From Thermaerobacter marianensis (GTDB lineage Bacteria > Bacillota > Sulfobacillia > DVGY01): a stretch of DNA of 64,000 nucleotides. The DNA lies in contig DYGY01000002.1 of the NCBI GenBank assembly GCA_020724425.1, positions 62,001-126,000 on the forward strand, read 5' to 3'. How positions within the stretch are numbered: the stretch's first letter is position 1; each line of letters opens with the position of its first letter. The position numbers and the translations under genes are program-made. This document shows positions 27,391 to 34,730 of this stretch, piece after piece. The notes under the pieces were generated by a model. It was not told the DNA's origin. It made no database searches and saw only the letters and a program-made list of their open reading frames with translations.

Positions 27391-28503
27391 CTATTTGACC
27401 TCCCTTTTGTAAAATGGTATTGGAATAACCTGAGCCTTAATAGCTCGGTTACGAATGCCAATATCAATATTCACACCGATTTCAGCATATTCACTTGCCA
27501 CAAATCCTAAACCAATATTCTTTCCCAAAGTTGGAGAAAAAGAACCACTAGTCACAAAGCCAATCTCTTTACCATCCACTAGGATTGGATAATGAGTTCT
27601 AGCTATACCTCTATCTAACATCTCAAAACCAACTAGTCTCTTCTTTAAGCCCTCATCCTTAGCTTTCTGGATAGCTTCTCTACCCACAAAATCACCCTTC
27701 TTAAGCTTAACAAAGAAACTTAACCCTGCCTCTAAAGGATTAACATCCTCACTAAGTTCATTGCCATACAAAGGCAAACAGGCTTCAAATCTTAAGGTGT
27801 CTCTAGCACCTAAACCCGCAAGAACCAAACCATCCTCCTGTCCGGCATCTAGCAGCAATTCAAAGATATCAACCGCATCATCTCTCTGACAATATATCTC
27901 AAAGCCATCCTCTCCGGTATAGCCTGTTCTTGATACCAAAGCCCTAAACTTCCCAACCGGGAAGTTCTCTCTAGCATAAAAAAAGGCGATTTCATTAAGG
28001 TCTTCGCCTGTACACCTTTGTAATATTTGCTGTGCTTTTGGTCCCTGAATAGCAATCTGAGCAATCTCTTTAGATATATTCTTGATTGTGACATCATCAA
28101 AATCTCTGGCAACAGAGTTAATCCATTCCCAGTCCTTTGCAGTATTAGCAGCATTAACTACTAGTAGATAGCGATCCTCAGCCAATCGATAAACCAGCAG
28201 GTCATCAACAATACCACCATCAGGTTTACACATAAGGGTATATAACACCTGACCATCTACTAACCGTCCAACATTATTGGTGACTAGATATTGAACAAAA
28301 TCAAAAGCCTTCTTCCCGGTCACCTCTATTTCACCCATATGAGAAACATCAAAAAGCCCAGCCTGATTACGAACAGCCTGATGTTCTTCAATTATACCCG
28401 AAAACTGAACCGGTAGTGCCCAACCACCGAAGTCAACCATCTTGCCACCATACTTAATATGTACATCATACAACGGTGTTAGTTCTAACCCCTCTGTTGA
28501 CAC
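27391..28503 (-). CDS. gcvT: Aminomethyltransferase (glycine cleavage T protein)
   Basis: A 370-residue folate-dependent T protein releasing ammonia and methylene-THF. Signatures are GGKMVDFGGWALPVQF, GLFDVSHMGEIEVTG, SRTGYTGEDGFEIYC, GLGARDTLRFEACLPLYGNEL and TSGSFSPTLGKNIGLGFV. The start is GTG at 28503 after GGGAGGGATTGAT. It is the first gene of the gcv cluster. I looked for a glycine riboswitch in the 140 bases upstream and did not recognise one. Confidence 0.97.
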   Translation of the reverse strand: MSTEGLELTPLYDVHIKYGGKMVDFGGWALPVQFSGIIEEHQAVRNQAGLFDVSHMGEIEVTGKKAFDFVQYLVTNNVGRLVDGQVLYTLMCKPDGGIVDDLLVYRLAEDRYLLVVNAANTAKDWEWINSVARDFDDVTIKNISKEIAQIAIQGPKAQQILQRCTGEDLNEIAFFYARENFPVGKFRALVSRTGYTGEDGFEIYCQRDDAVDIFELLLDAGQEDGLVLAGLGARDTLRFEACLPLYGNELSEDVNPLEAGLSFFVKLKKGDFVGREAIQKAKDEGLKKRLVGFEMLDRGIARTHYPILVDGKEIGFVTSGSFSPTLGKNIGLGFVASEYAEIGVNIDIGIRNRAIKAQVIPIPFYKREVK

Positions 28504-28576
28504 ATCAATCCCTCCCTATCTACTTGGACCAACTTCTGCATTCTACATACACTCCTTTATTCCTGCCGTTATTCTG

Positions 28577-28602
28577 TTCTCTTTAGGGTACCCAAAGAGA
28601 AT
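28577..28602. other. Dyad symmetry upstream of gcvT
   Basis: TTCTCTTT and AAAGAGAA flank GGGTACCC with a single-base bulge, making an inverted repeat of about 12 base pairs around 75-100 bp before the gcvT start. It has no T-tract on the minus strand and could be an operator or leader hairpin for the gcv cluster. No regulator can be named. Confidence 0.4.
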
Positions 28603-28643
28603 TTTCCTAATGTACAGATAATCCTAGTGTGATACCACTCTTA

Positions 28644-28686
28644 GCACAAGGTAAGGAGCCACCAGTGGTGACCCCTTACCTTGTGC
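28644..28686 (-). terminator. Strong hairpin at the end of the second Tad locus
   Basis: A 21-bp inverted repeat with only two non-Watson-Crick positions, both G-U in RNA (GCACAAGGTAAGG at one arm), overlaps the stop codon of the TadG-like gene. There is no T-run after it on either strand, so it may protect or process the mRNA 3' end rather than terminate by itself. Confidence 0.55.
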
Positions 28687-29152
28687 GTACAGCTGCTTCA
28701 GCTGTGCTTGTGATAACTAGCTCCGCTCTATCTGTTAAGTAGTTGATAGACCAGGGGAGTGATACTTCAACTAGCACTCTTGCTTCTTGAACATTCTCAC
28801 CGGTTAGAGGATGCTTAACCGGTTCTGTATCACTCCCCTTCAACACCCAGGTAACTATCCTAGCCTGAGATGCAGTTTCTTTAGAGAAGGCAGCAACGAT
28901 ATTCATCTCCCCATAGATGTTAGCAATATCCATAGCCTCTTCTCTAATGACAATCTCACCATCTATTAGCTTATCCATGTCAAGCTCTTGTACCGCTGCT
29001 AAGGCTGCCATATCTGCTGTGTTTTGAAGCTTTGCCTTAACAAGAAATATCTCTCCTTCTAATATCAGCAAGGACAAAAGCAACATGGCCACAGGCAGAA
29101 ACAGAGCCACCATGACAGTGATAGATCCTTTCTCACCAACGGACCTTTTCAC
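28676..29152 (-). CDS. TadG-like pilus assembly protein (second Tad locus)
   Basis: A roughly 158-residue protein with an N-terminal EKGSITVMVALFLPVAMLLLSLLILEGE segment, the glutamate-led hydrophobic helix typical of TadG/TadE-type pseudopilins, then LQNTADMAALAAVQEL, which is a standard TadG feature, and a beta-rich end. It is much shorter than the TadG-like protein of the first locus. The start is placed at GTG 29152, overlapping the tadE stop by 20 bases. An ATG further upstream (29185) is possible, but its residues look like an out-of-frame shadow of tadE. It is the last gene of the second Tad operon. Confidence 0.7.
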   Translation of the reverse strand: MKRSVGEKGSITVMVALFLPVAMLLLSLLILEGEIFLVKAKLQNTADMAALAAVQELDMDKLIDGEIVIREEAMDIANIYGEMNIVAAFSKETASQARIVTWVLKGSDTEPVKHPLTGENVQEARVLVEVSLPWSINYLTDRAELVITSTAEAAVRTR

Positions 29153-29540
29153 TGCGGGTAATAACTGCAACTTCAAGGATAACATCCTTTCTGTAGATAC
29201 TTTGCAAGAAGGCAGATTTCCATGAGTATCTATATACCAAACGTACTTCAATGGGGCTACCATAGGAAGCTCGATTAGGAGTAATCTGTATTTCCACATC
29301 CTCAGGCGAAATATTACCAAAACGTAACTGTTGTTCTATCCTGCTATAGACACTATCGTGAGCTCCACCCTCCACCGCGGCTCGCCTAGCACCCTCCCTT
29401 GCAGCTGTAGAGAGAATAAGCCTAGAATTTAGCATCGAGCCAATTTCCAAAATAGCAAAGAGAATAACTAAGAGGATGCTAAAAACCAGTACAAATTCCA
29501 CAACTGCCTGACCTTGTTCTGATCTTCTAATGTGCTGCAT
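29133..29540 (-). CDS. tadE: TadE-like pseudopilin (second Tad locus)
   Basis: A 135-residue protein beginning with RRSEQGQAVVEFVLVFSILL, the TadE signature: a short basic leader, glycine-type cleavage site, glutamate at position 5 and a long hydrophobic helix. STAAREGARRAAVEG follows, which is diagnostic for TadE. It overlaps flp by 14 bases and the TadG-like gene by 20, so the three pilin-like genes are tightly coupled. Confidence 0.88.
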   Translation of the reverse strand: MQHIRRSEQGQAVVEFVLVFSILLVILFAILEIGSMLNSRLILSTAAREGARRAAVEGGAHDSVYSRIEQQLRFGNISPEDVEIQITPNRASYGSPIEVRLVYRYSWKSAFLQSIYRKDVILEVAVITRSEKVRW

Positions 29541-29709
29541 TTAAGCTAGCAATGATATCGCTAATCTTATCATTTAAGACACTTCCAAGGGTACCAAGAG
29601 AACCAATCAGGATAATCACAACAAGAGCTAATAGCAAAGCATATTCCGCTGTTGCTGCACCTCTTTCATCTGCTTTAAGACTTAAATATATACTCAACAA
29701 TCTTTTCAT
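29527..29709 (-). CDS. flp: Flp-type major pilin (second Tad locus)
   Basis: A 60-residue prepilin. A basic leader ends DERG, followed by AATAEYALLLALVVIILIG, with the Flp-specific glutamate-tyrosine pair at mature positions 5-6, and a short polar end. It is the structural subunit of Tad fimbriae. Processing needs a TadV/PilD-type peptidase; pilD at 52008-52754 is the only candidate in this window. In this locus flp comes after tadC, not at the front. Confidence 0.9.
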   Translation of the reverse strand: MKRLLSIYLSLKADERGAATAEYALLLALVVIILIGSLGTLGSVLNDKISDIIASLNAAH

Positions 29710-29768
29710 ATCTACCCGGTTATGTACTTATCAGCTTTCCCTAGACTTCCGGGTCCTCACCTCTCTTT

Positions 29769-30593
29769 CTACCAATTACTATTCATAAAACCAACCATAT
29801 GGGGTAACAAAACCAGAATAACGACAACAGGAAACAGGAAAACCATAGAGATAATCGTCATCTTAAAAGGTACTGCATTAAGAGACTTCTCAATCCCCTG
29901 TCTTCTTAGAGTCCTTTGAAGCTCTGCCTCACTCTGCAAAGTTTCCTTTAGAGGTATCCCCAATGTCTCACCATAAATCAAAGCCCCAAGAAAGCTCTCT
30001 AAGACAGGGAACCCTAATCGGGATCTTAAGTTGATTAGTCCCTTTGTTAACGGGATACCCACCTCTACTCCAGCCACCACCTCCTTTAACTCAGCATAGA
30101 AGATACCTTGCCTCACCTCAGTTACAAACTTCAATGACTGATATAGATTTAGCCCACCTCCTCCACATAAAACCAAATAGTCAACTAGCTGGGGCAGTTC
30201 CTTTATCATTGTCTCCTGCCTCTGCTTAAAAGCCAAACGCAATAGTATATAGGGTAGATACCAGACCAACACAAGTATCAGCATACTTAGAGAAAGCTCT
30301 AATATCCCAAAGAAAACTAGCACTAAAGTACTTCTTAGATTGAACTCACTCAATCTTTCTTGCTGCCAGTCTTCTGTCAGTCCACTATCTTTAACCAGAC
30401 TCTCTAATACCTTTTCATAAGGTTTTAAGTATTTCCCCAGATAGGGATATAACAGGGGTTTTCTCTTTTTGAACCAGAACCTAGAGAAGAATATCAGAAT
30501 ATCCCTCACTAAACCATTGGGAATCCGTTTAAACACCTTGACCTCACTACCCTTCATAATACTTGAGGCGGGGATGCCCTTGACTTCAGTCAT
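29769..30593 (-). CDS. tadC: TadC-like pilus membrane protein, N-terminus altered (second Tad locus)
   Basis: A T2SSF-domain platform protein with two hydrophobic segments near residues 92-120 and one at the C-terminus. KELPQLVDYLVLCGGGGLNLYQSLKFV and ETLGIPLKETLQSEAELQRTLRRQ are conserved. Compared with the TadC of the first locus it lacks the first transmembrane helix. Its apparent first codons fall inside the left end of an IS605-like element. The ATG at 30593 is preceded by AAGGAGG at a long 14 bases. GTG at 30536 after GTGAGG, or ATG 30557, are alternatives. The body is intact, but the 5' end was probably rewritten by the insertion. Confidence 0.75.
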   Translation of the reverse strand: MTEVKGIPASSIMKGSEVKVFKRIPNGLVRDILIFFSRFWFKKRKPLLYPYLGKYLKPYEKVLESLVKDSGLTEDWQQERLSEFNLRSTLVLVFFGILELSLSMLILVLVWYLPYILLRLAFKQRQETMIKELPQLVDYLVLCGGGGLNLYQSLKFVTEVRQGIFYAELKEVVAGVEVGIPLTKGLINLRSRLGFPVLESFLGALIYGETLGIPLKETLQSEAELQRTLRRQGIEKSLNAVPFKMTIISMVFLFPVVVILVLLPHMVGFMNSNW

Positions 30594-30851
30594 GGGAGGA
30601 ACGCCATCCTCCTTTTTTAGTATGATTGCTAGTTTTTTTGTAATACTTAAAATCTTGTCAGCAAACTATTCTAGAAAACTAGCAAAAACTAGTAATCCCC
30701 TCTTCGCCAATGTTATCCAACAGTTTTTTGTTGACAGCACAGTTCCTACCCCTCAGAACTGTTTAACCTCAACCGCAGTGCTAGGCTAGTCAATCAGAAC
30801 TTGTGTCTAGGTTTCAACACAAGCCCTCGACTTTAATCGTGGGCTATTGAC
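30567..30851 (+). mobile_element. Non-autonomous IS200/IS605-like mini-element with omegaRNA-like right end
   Basis: This 285-bp stretch between tadB and tadC has no gene and is bounded by imperfect hairpins of the IS605 type. At the left CCC-t-TGAC/GTCA-t-GGG (30577-30596) sits inside a GGCG/CGCC outer stem. At the right GCCC-t-CGA/TCG-t-GGGC (30823-30844) is followed by CTATTGAC. Pentamers TTGAG (30563-30567) and TTGAC (30847-30851) flank it, suiting plus orientation. Inside are further stems (CTTGTGT/ACACAAG at 30800-30823, CAGTTC/GAACTG at 30740-30761) and AACCTCAACCGC, recalling the scaffold at the 3' end of tnpB elements. No TnpA or TnpB is encoded. Identification is from motif memory. 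Confidence 0.5.
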
Positions 30852-31536
30852 GAATACGTTCCTGTTCCTTATGAACTAAAGTCCTCAAAAGCAATATCCC
30901 TATCACCCAGGAAATACAGGCATAGATAAGGCCCATCTTTCCCAGAGGATCATTGAGAGTTGCTAAAAATACCTCCCTCTGACCAAAAACAAAGAAAAGA
31001 AGAAAGAGAACCGGCAGAGCTGCTAGAAATATTGCTGATAGCTTTGTTTCAACTATCTTGGCCTCAAATTGTCCCTGAAGCACCCGAATATGTCTTTTTT
31101 GCTCAGATAGACTCCTTAAAATCTCTAACATACTGCCACCAGTCTTAAAATGGATCTCAAGACTCTCTGCTAACTGTAGAAACTGACTCATTCCAGTCTC
31201 TTTTCCAGTGGTTCTTAAGGCTTTAGGAACACTCTGCCCAGTCTCTAATAGTTGATTAACCCTCGTTATAGCTCTACCGAACTCTCCATCAATCTCCTCT
31301 TCAACTCTTTTCAGTCCAAGATAAAGACTTTGACCTGCCTGTAAGGTACTGATTAGGATTAAAATCAAGAATTCAAAACTCTCATCGGCCTTTTTGATAG
31401 ATATCTTTCTTTTCACTCTTGTCTCTTTCCTAAAAGCAAAATATCTTTCAAGACGCCTGCTTTCACTAACCCTGTAAGTAGCTAGAGAGCTACCAACAAC
31501 AAGAATTAAGAAGATAAGGATGGTCTCAGGTCGCAT
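30844..31536 (-). CDS. tadB: TadB-like pilus membrane protein (second Tad locus)
   Basis: A 230-residue platform protein with one N-terminal transmembrane helix, a T2SSF cytoplasmic domain (LISTLQAGQSLYLGLKRVEEEI, EIHFKTGGSMLEILRSLSEQ) and two C-terminal helices. It is shorter than the TadB of the first locus (320 residues), lacking the paired helices before the domain. The stop codon TAG lies at the junction with the IS605-like element, so the last residues may have been changed by the insertion. ATG follows AGGAGG. Confidence 0.85.
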   Translation of the reverse strand: MRPETILIFLILVVGSSLATYRVSESRRLERYFAFRKETRVKRKISIKKADESFEFLILILISTLQAGQSLYLGLKRVEEEIDGEFGRAITRVNQLLETGQSVPKALRTTGKETGMSQFLQLAESLEIHFKTGGSMLEILRSLSEQKRHIRVLQGQFEAKIVETKLSAIFLAALPVLFLLFFVFGQREVFLATLNDPLGKMGLIYACISWVIGILLLRTLVHKEQERIRQ

Positions 31537-31545
31537 AAATACCTC

Positions 31546-32844
31546 CTACACATTAAAACTGAACACATAGTCTTCAAGCCCCTTTTGAATAAATCTTTCA
31601 ACTATCTCTTCTGGCCAATTAAGATCCCTATTCTTCTCCCAGCGATTCTCCTTTGGTACCTTCTTAAAAACAGAGAAAACTATGGATCCCTGCCGCCCCT
31701 TATTCACTATAGCTATCTCCTTAATGTATCTCTGCCCGTAAGAATCTCGTTGCTGATGTATTACAAGATCTACAGCACCTAATACCTGTTCTCTCATTAC
31801 ACCATGGGGGATGCCCTCTCCCGCTGTAAGGGCCATGTTCTCTAGACGGTACAATGCATCAATGGCACTATTTGCATGTACCGTAGAAAGACTACCCTCA
31901 TGTCCCGTATTTAAGGCCTGGATTAGGTCATAGGCTTCTTTCCCCCTTACCTCACCGATAATAATTCGGTCAGGCCGCATACGTAAGGCATTTCTTAATA
32001 GTTCCCTAACAGATATGGAGCCTAGACCCTCAGTATTAGCATTACGGGCCTCAAGACGAATAACATGAGCCTGTCCTAACCTTAACTCTGCTGCATCCTC
32101 TATGGATACAACTCTCTCATTTTCAATGAAGCTAGATAAAACATTCAAGGTTGAAGTCTTACCAGACCCCGTACTGCCAGAAACAATTATGTTTAGCCGA
32201 GCTCTAACCGCATAACGAAGAAACCGTACCATTTCTTCATTAAGAGTCCCTAACTCTAGTAGATCCTGGACTCCTAACTCCCTTTTAGCAAACTTCCTGA
32301 TGGTTAGAACAGGGTAATCAATAGCTAGTGGAGGTATGATGACATGTACTCTTGAGCCATCAACTAACCTCGCATCAACAAAAGGTTGAGCAGCATCAAC
32401 CCTTCTACCTAAAGGTGCAACAATTCTTTGAATGACACCAAGGAGATGCTCAGTGGACTTAAAAGTCACATCAGTTAATACCAATCTACCCTCTTGTTCA
32501 ACATAGATAGTATCCGGACCATTAACCATAATCTCATTTATGGTTCTATCCTGCAGAAAGGGTTCAATGGGGCCATAACCAACAAGTTCATTGGTTAGTT
32601 GATCAGCTAGTCTGTCCCTTTCCTCCATATTCTCTTCTGCTAACCTAGTCAGTACATAACGCCTCACCCTTTTTCTTGCCTCTTGATCTGTTCTTGCCCT
32701 AGCCAGATCAAGCGAATATTCCTGCAAAACTGATTGCTGCAGTTTCTCAAGCATTTCTTCAATATCTAAGAGACCTTCATCTCTTGACCAGCCCGATTGC
32801 TTCCGTAAACTCTCTAGCTTTTCGCTAAGCCCTACCAAACTCAA
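31546..32844 (-). CDS. tadA: TadA/CpaF secretion ATPase (second Tad locus)
   Basis: A 432-residue secretion ATPase with GSTGSGKTSTLNVL (Walker A), SIEDAAELRLGQAHVIRLEAR (Asp box), MRPDRIIIGEVRGKEAYDLIQALNTGHEGSLSTVHANS (Walker B and His box). It powers Tad pilus assembly. The start is TTG at 32844, overlapping the stop of the TadZ-like gene (TTGA). It is a paralogue of the gene at 38138-39472. Confidence 0.93.
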   Translation of the reverse strand: MSLVGLSEKLESLRKQSGWSRDEGLLDIEEMLEKLQQSVLQEYSLDLARARTDQEARKRVRRYVLTRLAEENMEERDRLADQLTNELVGYGPIEPFLQDRTINEIMVNGPDTIYVEQEGRLVLTDVTFKSTEHLLGVIQRIVAPLGRRVDAAQPFVDARLVDGSRVHVIIPPLAIDYPVLTIRKFAKRELGVQDLLELGTLNEEMVRFLRYAVRARLNIIVSGSTGSGKTSTLNVLSSFIENERVVSIEDAAELRLGQAHVIRLEARNANTEGLGSISVRELLRNALRMRPDRIIIGEVRGKEAYDLIQALNTGHEGSLSTVHANSAIDALYRLENMALTAGEGIPHGVMREQVLGAVDLVIHQQRDSYGQRYIKEIAIVNKGRQGSIVFSVFKKVPKENRWEKNRDLNWPEEIVERFIQKGLEDYVFSFNV

Positions 32845-34001
32845 GCCTCCCTTCTCTTTAAGAAGAAGCTCAACACTCTATCTAACCCCTTAGATTCCAA
32901 AGTCAGCTGTATCTGATCAGGAAAAATCTCATGAGCTAGTTTCATAAAAGCTTTCTTAGCTTCAACTGCCTGACCATCTAACACCAGAGGTATCCCTCTT
33001 AAGAGATTCCTTTCAACTTCAGGGTAGAGATAGGGAAGGCTAACAATTCTAAATATTCCGGTTAGTTCCTGAGCCTTAGCAGGACTTAATAACTGCCCGT
33101 TTCTTACCTTGTTTAAAACCAGTATTAACTTATCTGCTCCTTTAACTTCTAGTTGTTTTAAAAGATCAAAAGCTAACTTTGTTTGTCTTAGTGCAGTCAT
33201 ATCGAGGGTACTAACAAGCAAAATATCTGTAGCCTGTTCTAAACAAAGCAAGGTTGTCTCATTATTGATCTCAGGAGAAAGATCTAAGATCACTACCGGG
33301 AACTCCTCTTTAGCTGCTTTAAGCAAAAGACTAAGATCTTCAAGCCCGACTAGATCAGAGAGTTCTGGTCTTGGTGGTCCAAGCAATACCGGTAACCCAC
33401 TATCATGTTTAGGTAAAAAAGGCTCAAGCCTATCCCCCTCCCACCTAGAAAGAACATCAAGAATACTGGTAGTGCCAATCATATCTAGATTCAAGGCTAT
33501 ATCACTAGAAGTCATATCAGCATCAAAAAGAACTGTATTAAGTCCTTGCTGTTTCAACCAGATAGCTAGGTTAGCTGCCACAAAAGTCTTGCCCACACCC
33601 CCTTTAGTATTAAAGACAGCAACAATTCTTGGTTTTCTTTGGGCATACACTTCCGTTTGCTCATAAACAACAGTTGCACCCACACCTAGAATCCTTGAAT
33701 AGTTAAAGGGAGCTACATGAATACTCATATTAGCTAGACCCTCATTATTGCCAAGATCAACTAGCAAATCCACACTATCAAGCAAAAGATGAGTCTCACC
33801 TGACCAATGCTCTCTAGTCAGCAAGTCCTGTAACTTAAAGATCTCCTCTTTTTCTTTGACCACCAGAAAGATAAGATCAGCATTAGATACCCTAACACTT
33901 TCATCCCAGTTTCTGACCCCTAACAAGGATATGTCTCCCTGATTAGCTATTGCATTTAAGAGGCCCGTTTCTATACCCATTAACCATGCTGTACGCTTCA
34001 T
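32841..34001 (-). CDS. tadZ: TadZ/CpaE-like P-loop ATPase (second Tad locus)
   Basis: A 386-residue protein with a MinD/ParA-type ATPase domain from about residue 125 (FNTKGGVGKTFVAANLA, the deviant Walker A; DADMTSSDIALNL; VVILDLSPEINNETTLLCLE). The first 120 residues form a receiver-like domain without the phospho-acceptor pattern, unlike the first-locus paralogue, which has a clear CheY-like receiver. TadZ proteins localise the Tad machine at the pole. It overlaps the CpaB gene by four bases (ATGA). Confidence 0.87.
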   Translation of the reverse strand: MKRTAWLMGIETGLLNAIANQGDISLLGVRNWDESVRVSNADLIFLVVKEKEEIFKLQDLLTREHWSGETHLLLDSVDLLVDLGNNEGLANMSIHVAPFNYSRILGVGATVVYEQTEVYAQRKPRIVAVFNTKGGVGKTFVAANLAIWLKQQGLNTVLFDADMTSSDIALNLDMIGTTSILDVLSRWEGDRLEPFLPKHDSGLPVLLGPPRPELSDLVGLEDLSLLLKAAKEEFPVVILDLSPEINNETTLLCLEQATDILLVSTLDMTALRQTKLAFDLLKQLEVKGADKLILVLNKVRNGQLLSPAKAQELTGIFRIVSLPYLYPEVERNLLRGIPLVLDGQAVEAKKAFMKLAHEIFPDQIQLTLESKGLDRVLSFFLKRREA

Positions 34002-34609
34002 GCCTTTGCCCCCTGAAGACTAAGATATATCTTACCTCGCTCCTGTAGGTATGCTAGCAATTCCGCTTCCTCTTTGCTGACCCGCAAGAGCACTCCTAAG
34101 ATATTCTCACCACTCTTAAATGTCTGAGATCTCTCATAAACCACATCAATGACCATCACTCTTTCTAGAACAACAACACTATCAGTACTAAAGTCACGTT
34201 TATCTGCCACATAGATAAGATCCACATATGCTCCAGGCTTAAGTATCGAACCTAGAGGCGCATCCCTGTTTAGCGGTAAGTACACAGCCCTATCATATTG
34301 CCCTAAAATACTTAAATAGCCACCATCATTCTCTGCAAGCTTAGGTTCGAGAATCTGCTCTCCTGCCACTAAAGGTACCAGCGTTGTTCGGCCAATTACC
34401 TTTGCTTGATCAGAGAAGGCATACTCATGCCTAGCATCCCTATTTAGCCTAACAGTAGTTACCTGATCGGCCTTAATCGTCTCAAATGCTTCAATATCTC
34501 CCTTTGCTACAACCACAGCTACCGTCTTCTGACTGTTAACCTGTAAGACAATAGCTAAGATTAACCCCAAAACGACCAAAATACTTATGTACCGAGAAGA
34601 AACACTCAC
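33998..34609 (-). CDS. cpaB: CpaB/RcpC-like Tad pilus assembly protein (second Tad locus)
   Basis: A 203-residue protein with an N-terminal membrane anchor (about residues 8-24) and a SAF domain (VVVAKGDIEAFETIKADQVTTVRLNRD, then GRTTLVPLVAGEQILEPKL), followed by a C-terminal RcpC-like part (LKPGAYVDLIYVADKR). It is the first gene of the second Tad operon. GTG at 34609 follows AAGGAGG. A consensus promoter is 27 bp upstream. Confidence 0.88.
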   Translation of the reverse strand: MSVSSRYISILVVLGLILAIVLQVNSQKTVAVVVAKGDIEAFETIKADQVTTVRLNRDARHEYAFSDQAKVIGRTTLVPLVAGEQILEPKLAENDGGYLSILGQYDRAVYLPLNRDAPLGSILKPGAYVDLIYVADKRDFSTDSVVVLERVMVIDVVYERSQTFKSGENILGVLLRVSKEEAELLAYLQERGKIYLSLQGAKA

Positions 34610-34635
34610 GATATACCTCCTTCCATGTATTGGTA

Positions 34636-34664
34636 ATTATATCCGGGTAAAACATAGTTGTCAA
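34636..34664 (-). promoter_or_regulatory. Perfect-consensus sigma-A promoter of the second Tad operon
   Basis: On the minus strand TTGACA (34664-34659) and TATAAT (34641-34636) are separated by 17 bases, the ideal sigma-A promoter. It reads into cpaB. On the plus strand TTGTCA overlaps the same -35 site (34658-34663) and could be part of a weaker divergent promoter for the SLH gene. Confidence 0.85.
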
Positions 34665-34730
34665 CCTTTTCCAAATAGATGTTGTAATTATTTTCCAATG
34701 ATGTTACCCTAGAACAAGGAGGTGTTATCG

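Noticed and set aside
28504..28643. Possible glycine riboswitch before gcvT
   Set aside because: I searched the leader for the conserved tandem aptamer segments and did not find them. The space is short and only a simple inverted repeat is visible.
29153..29320. Upstream 56-codon extension of the TadG-like gene
   Set aside because: It lies entirely within tadE in another frame and has no TadG-like features.
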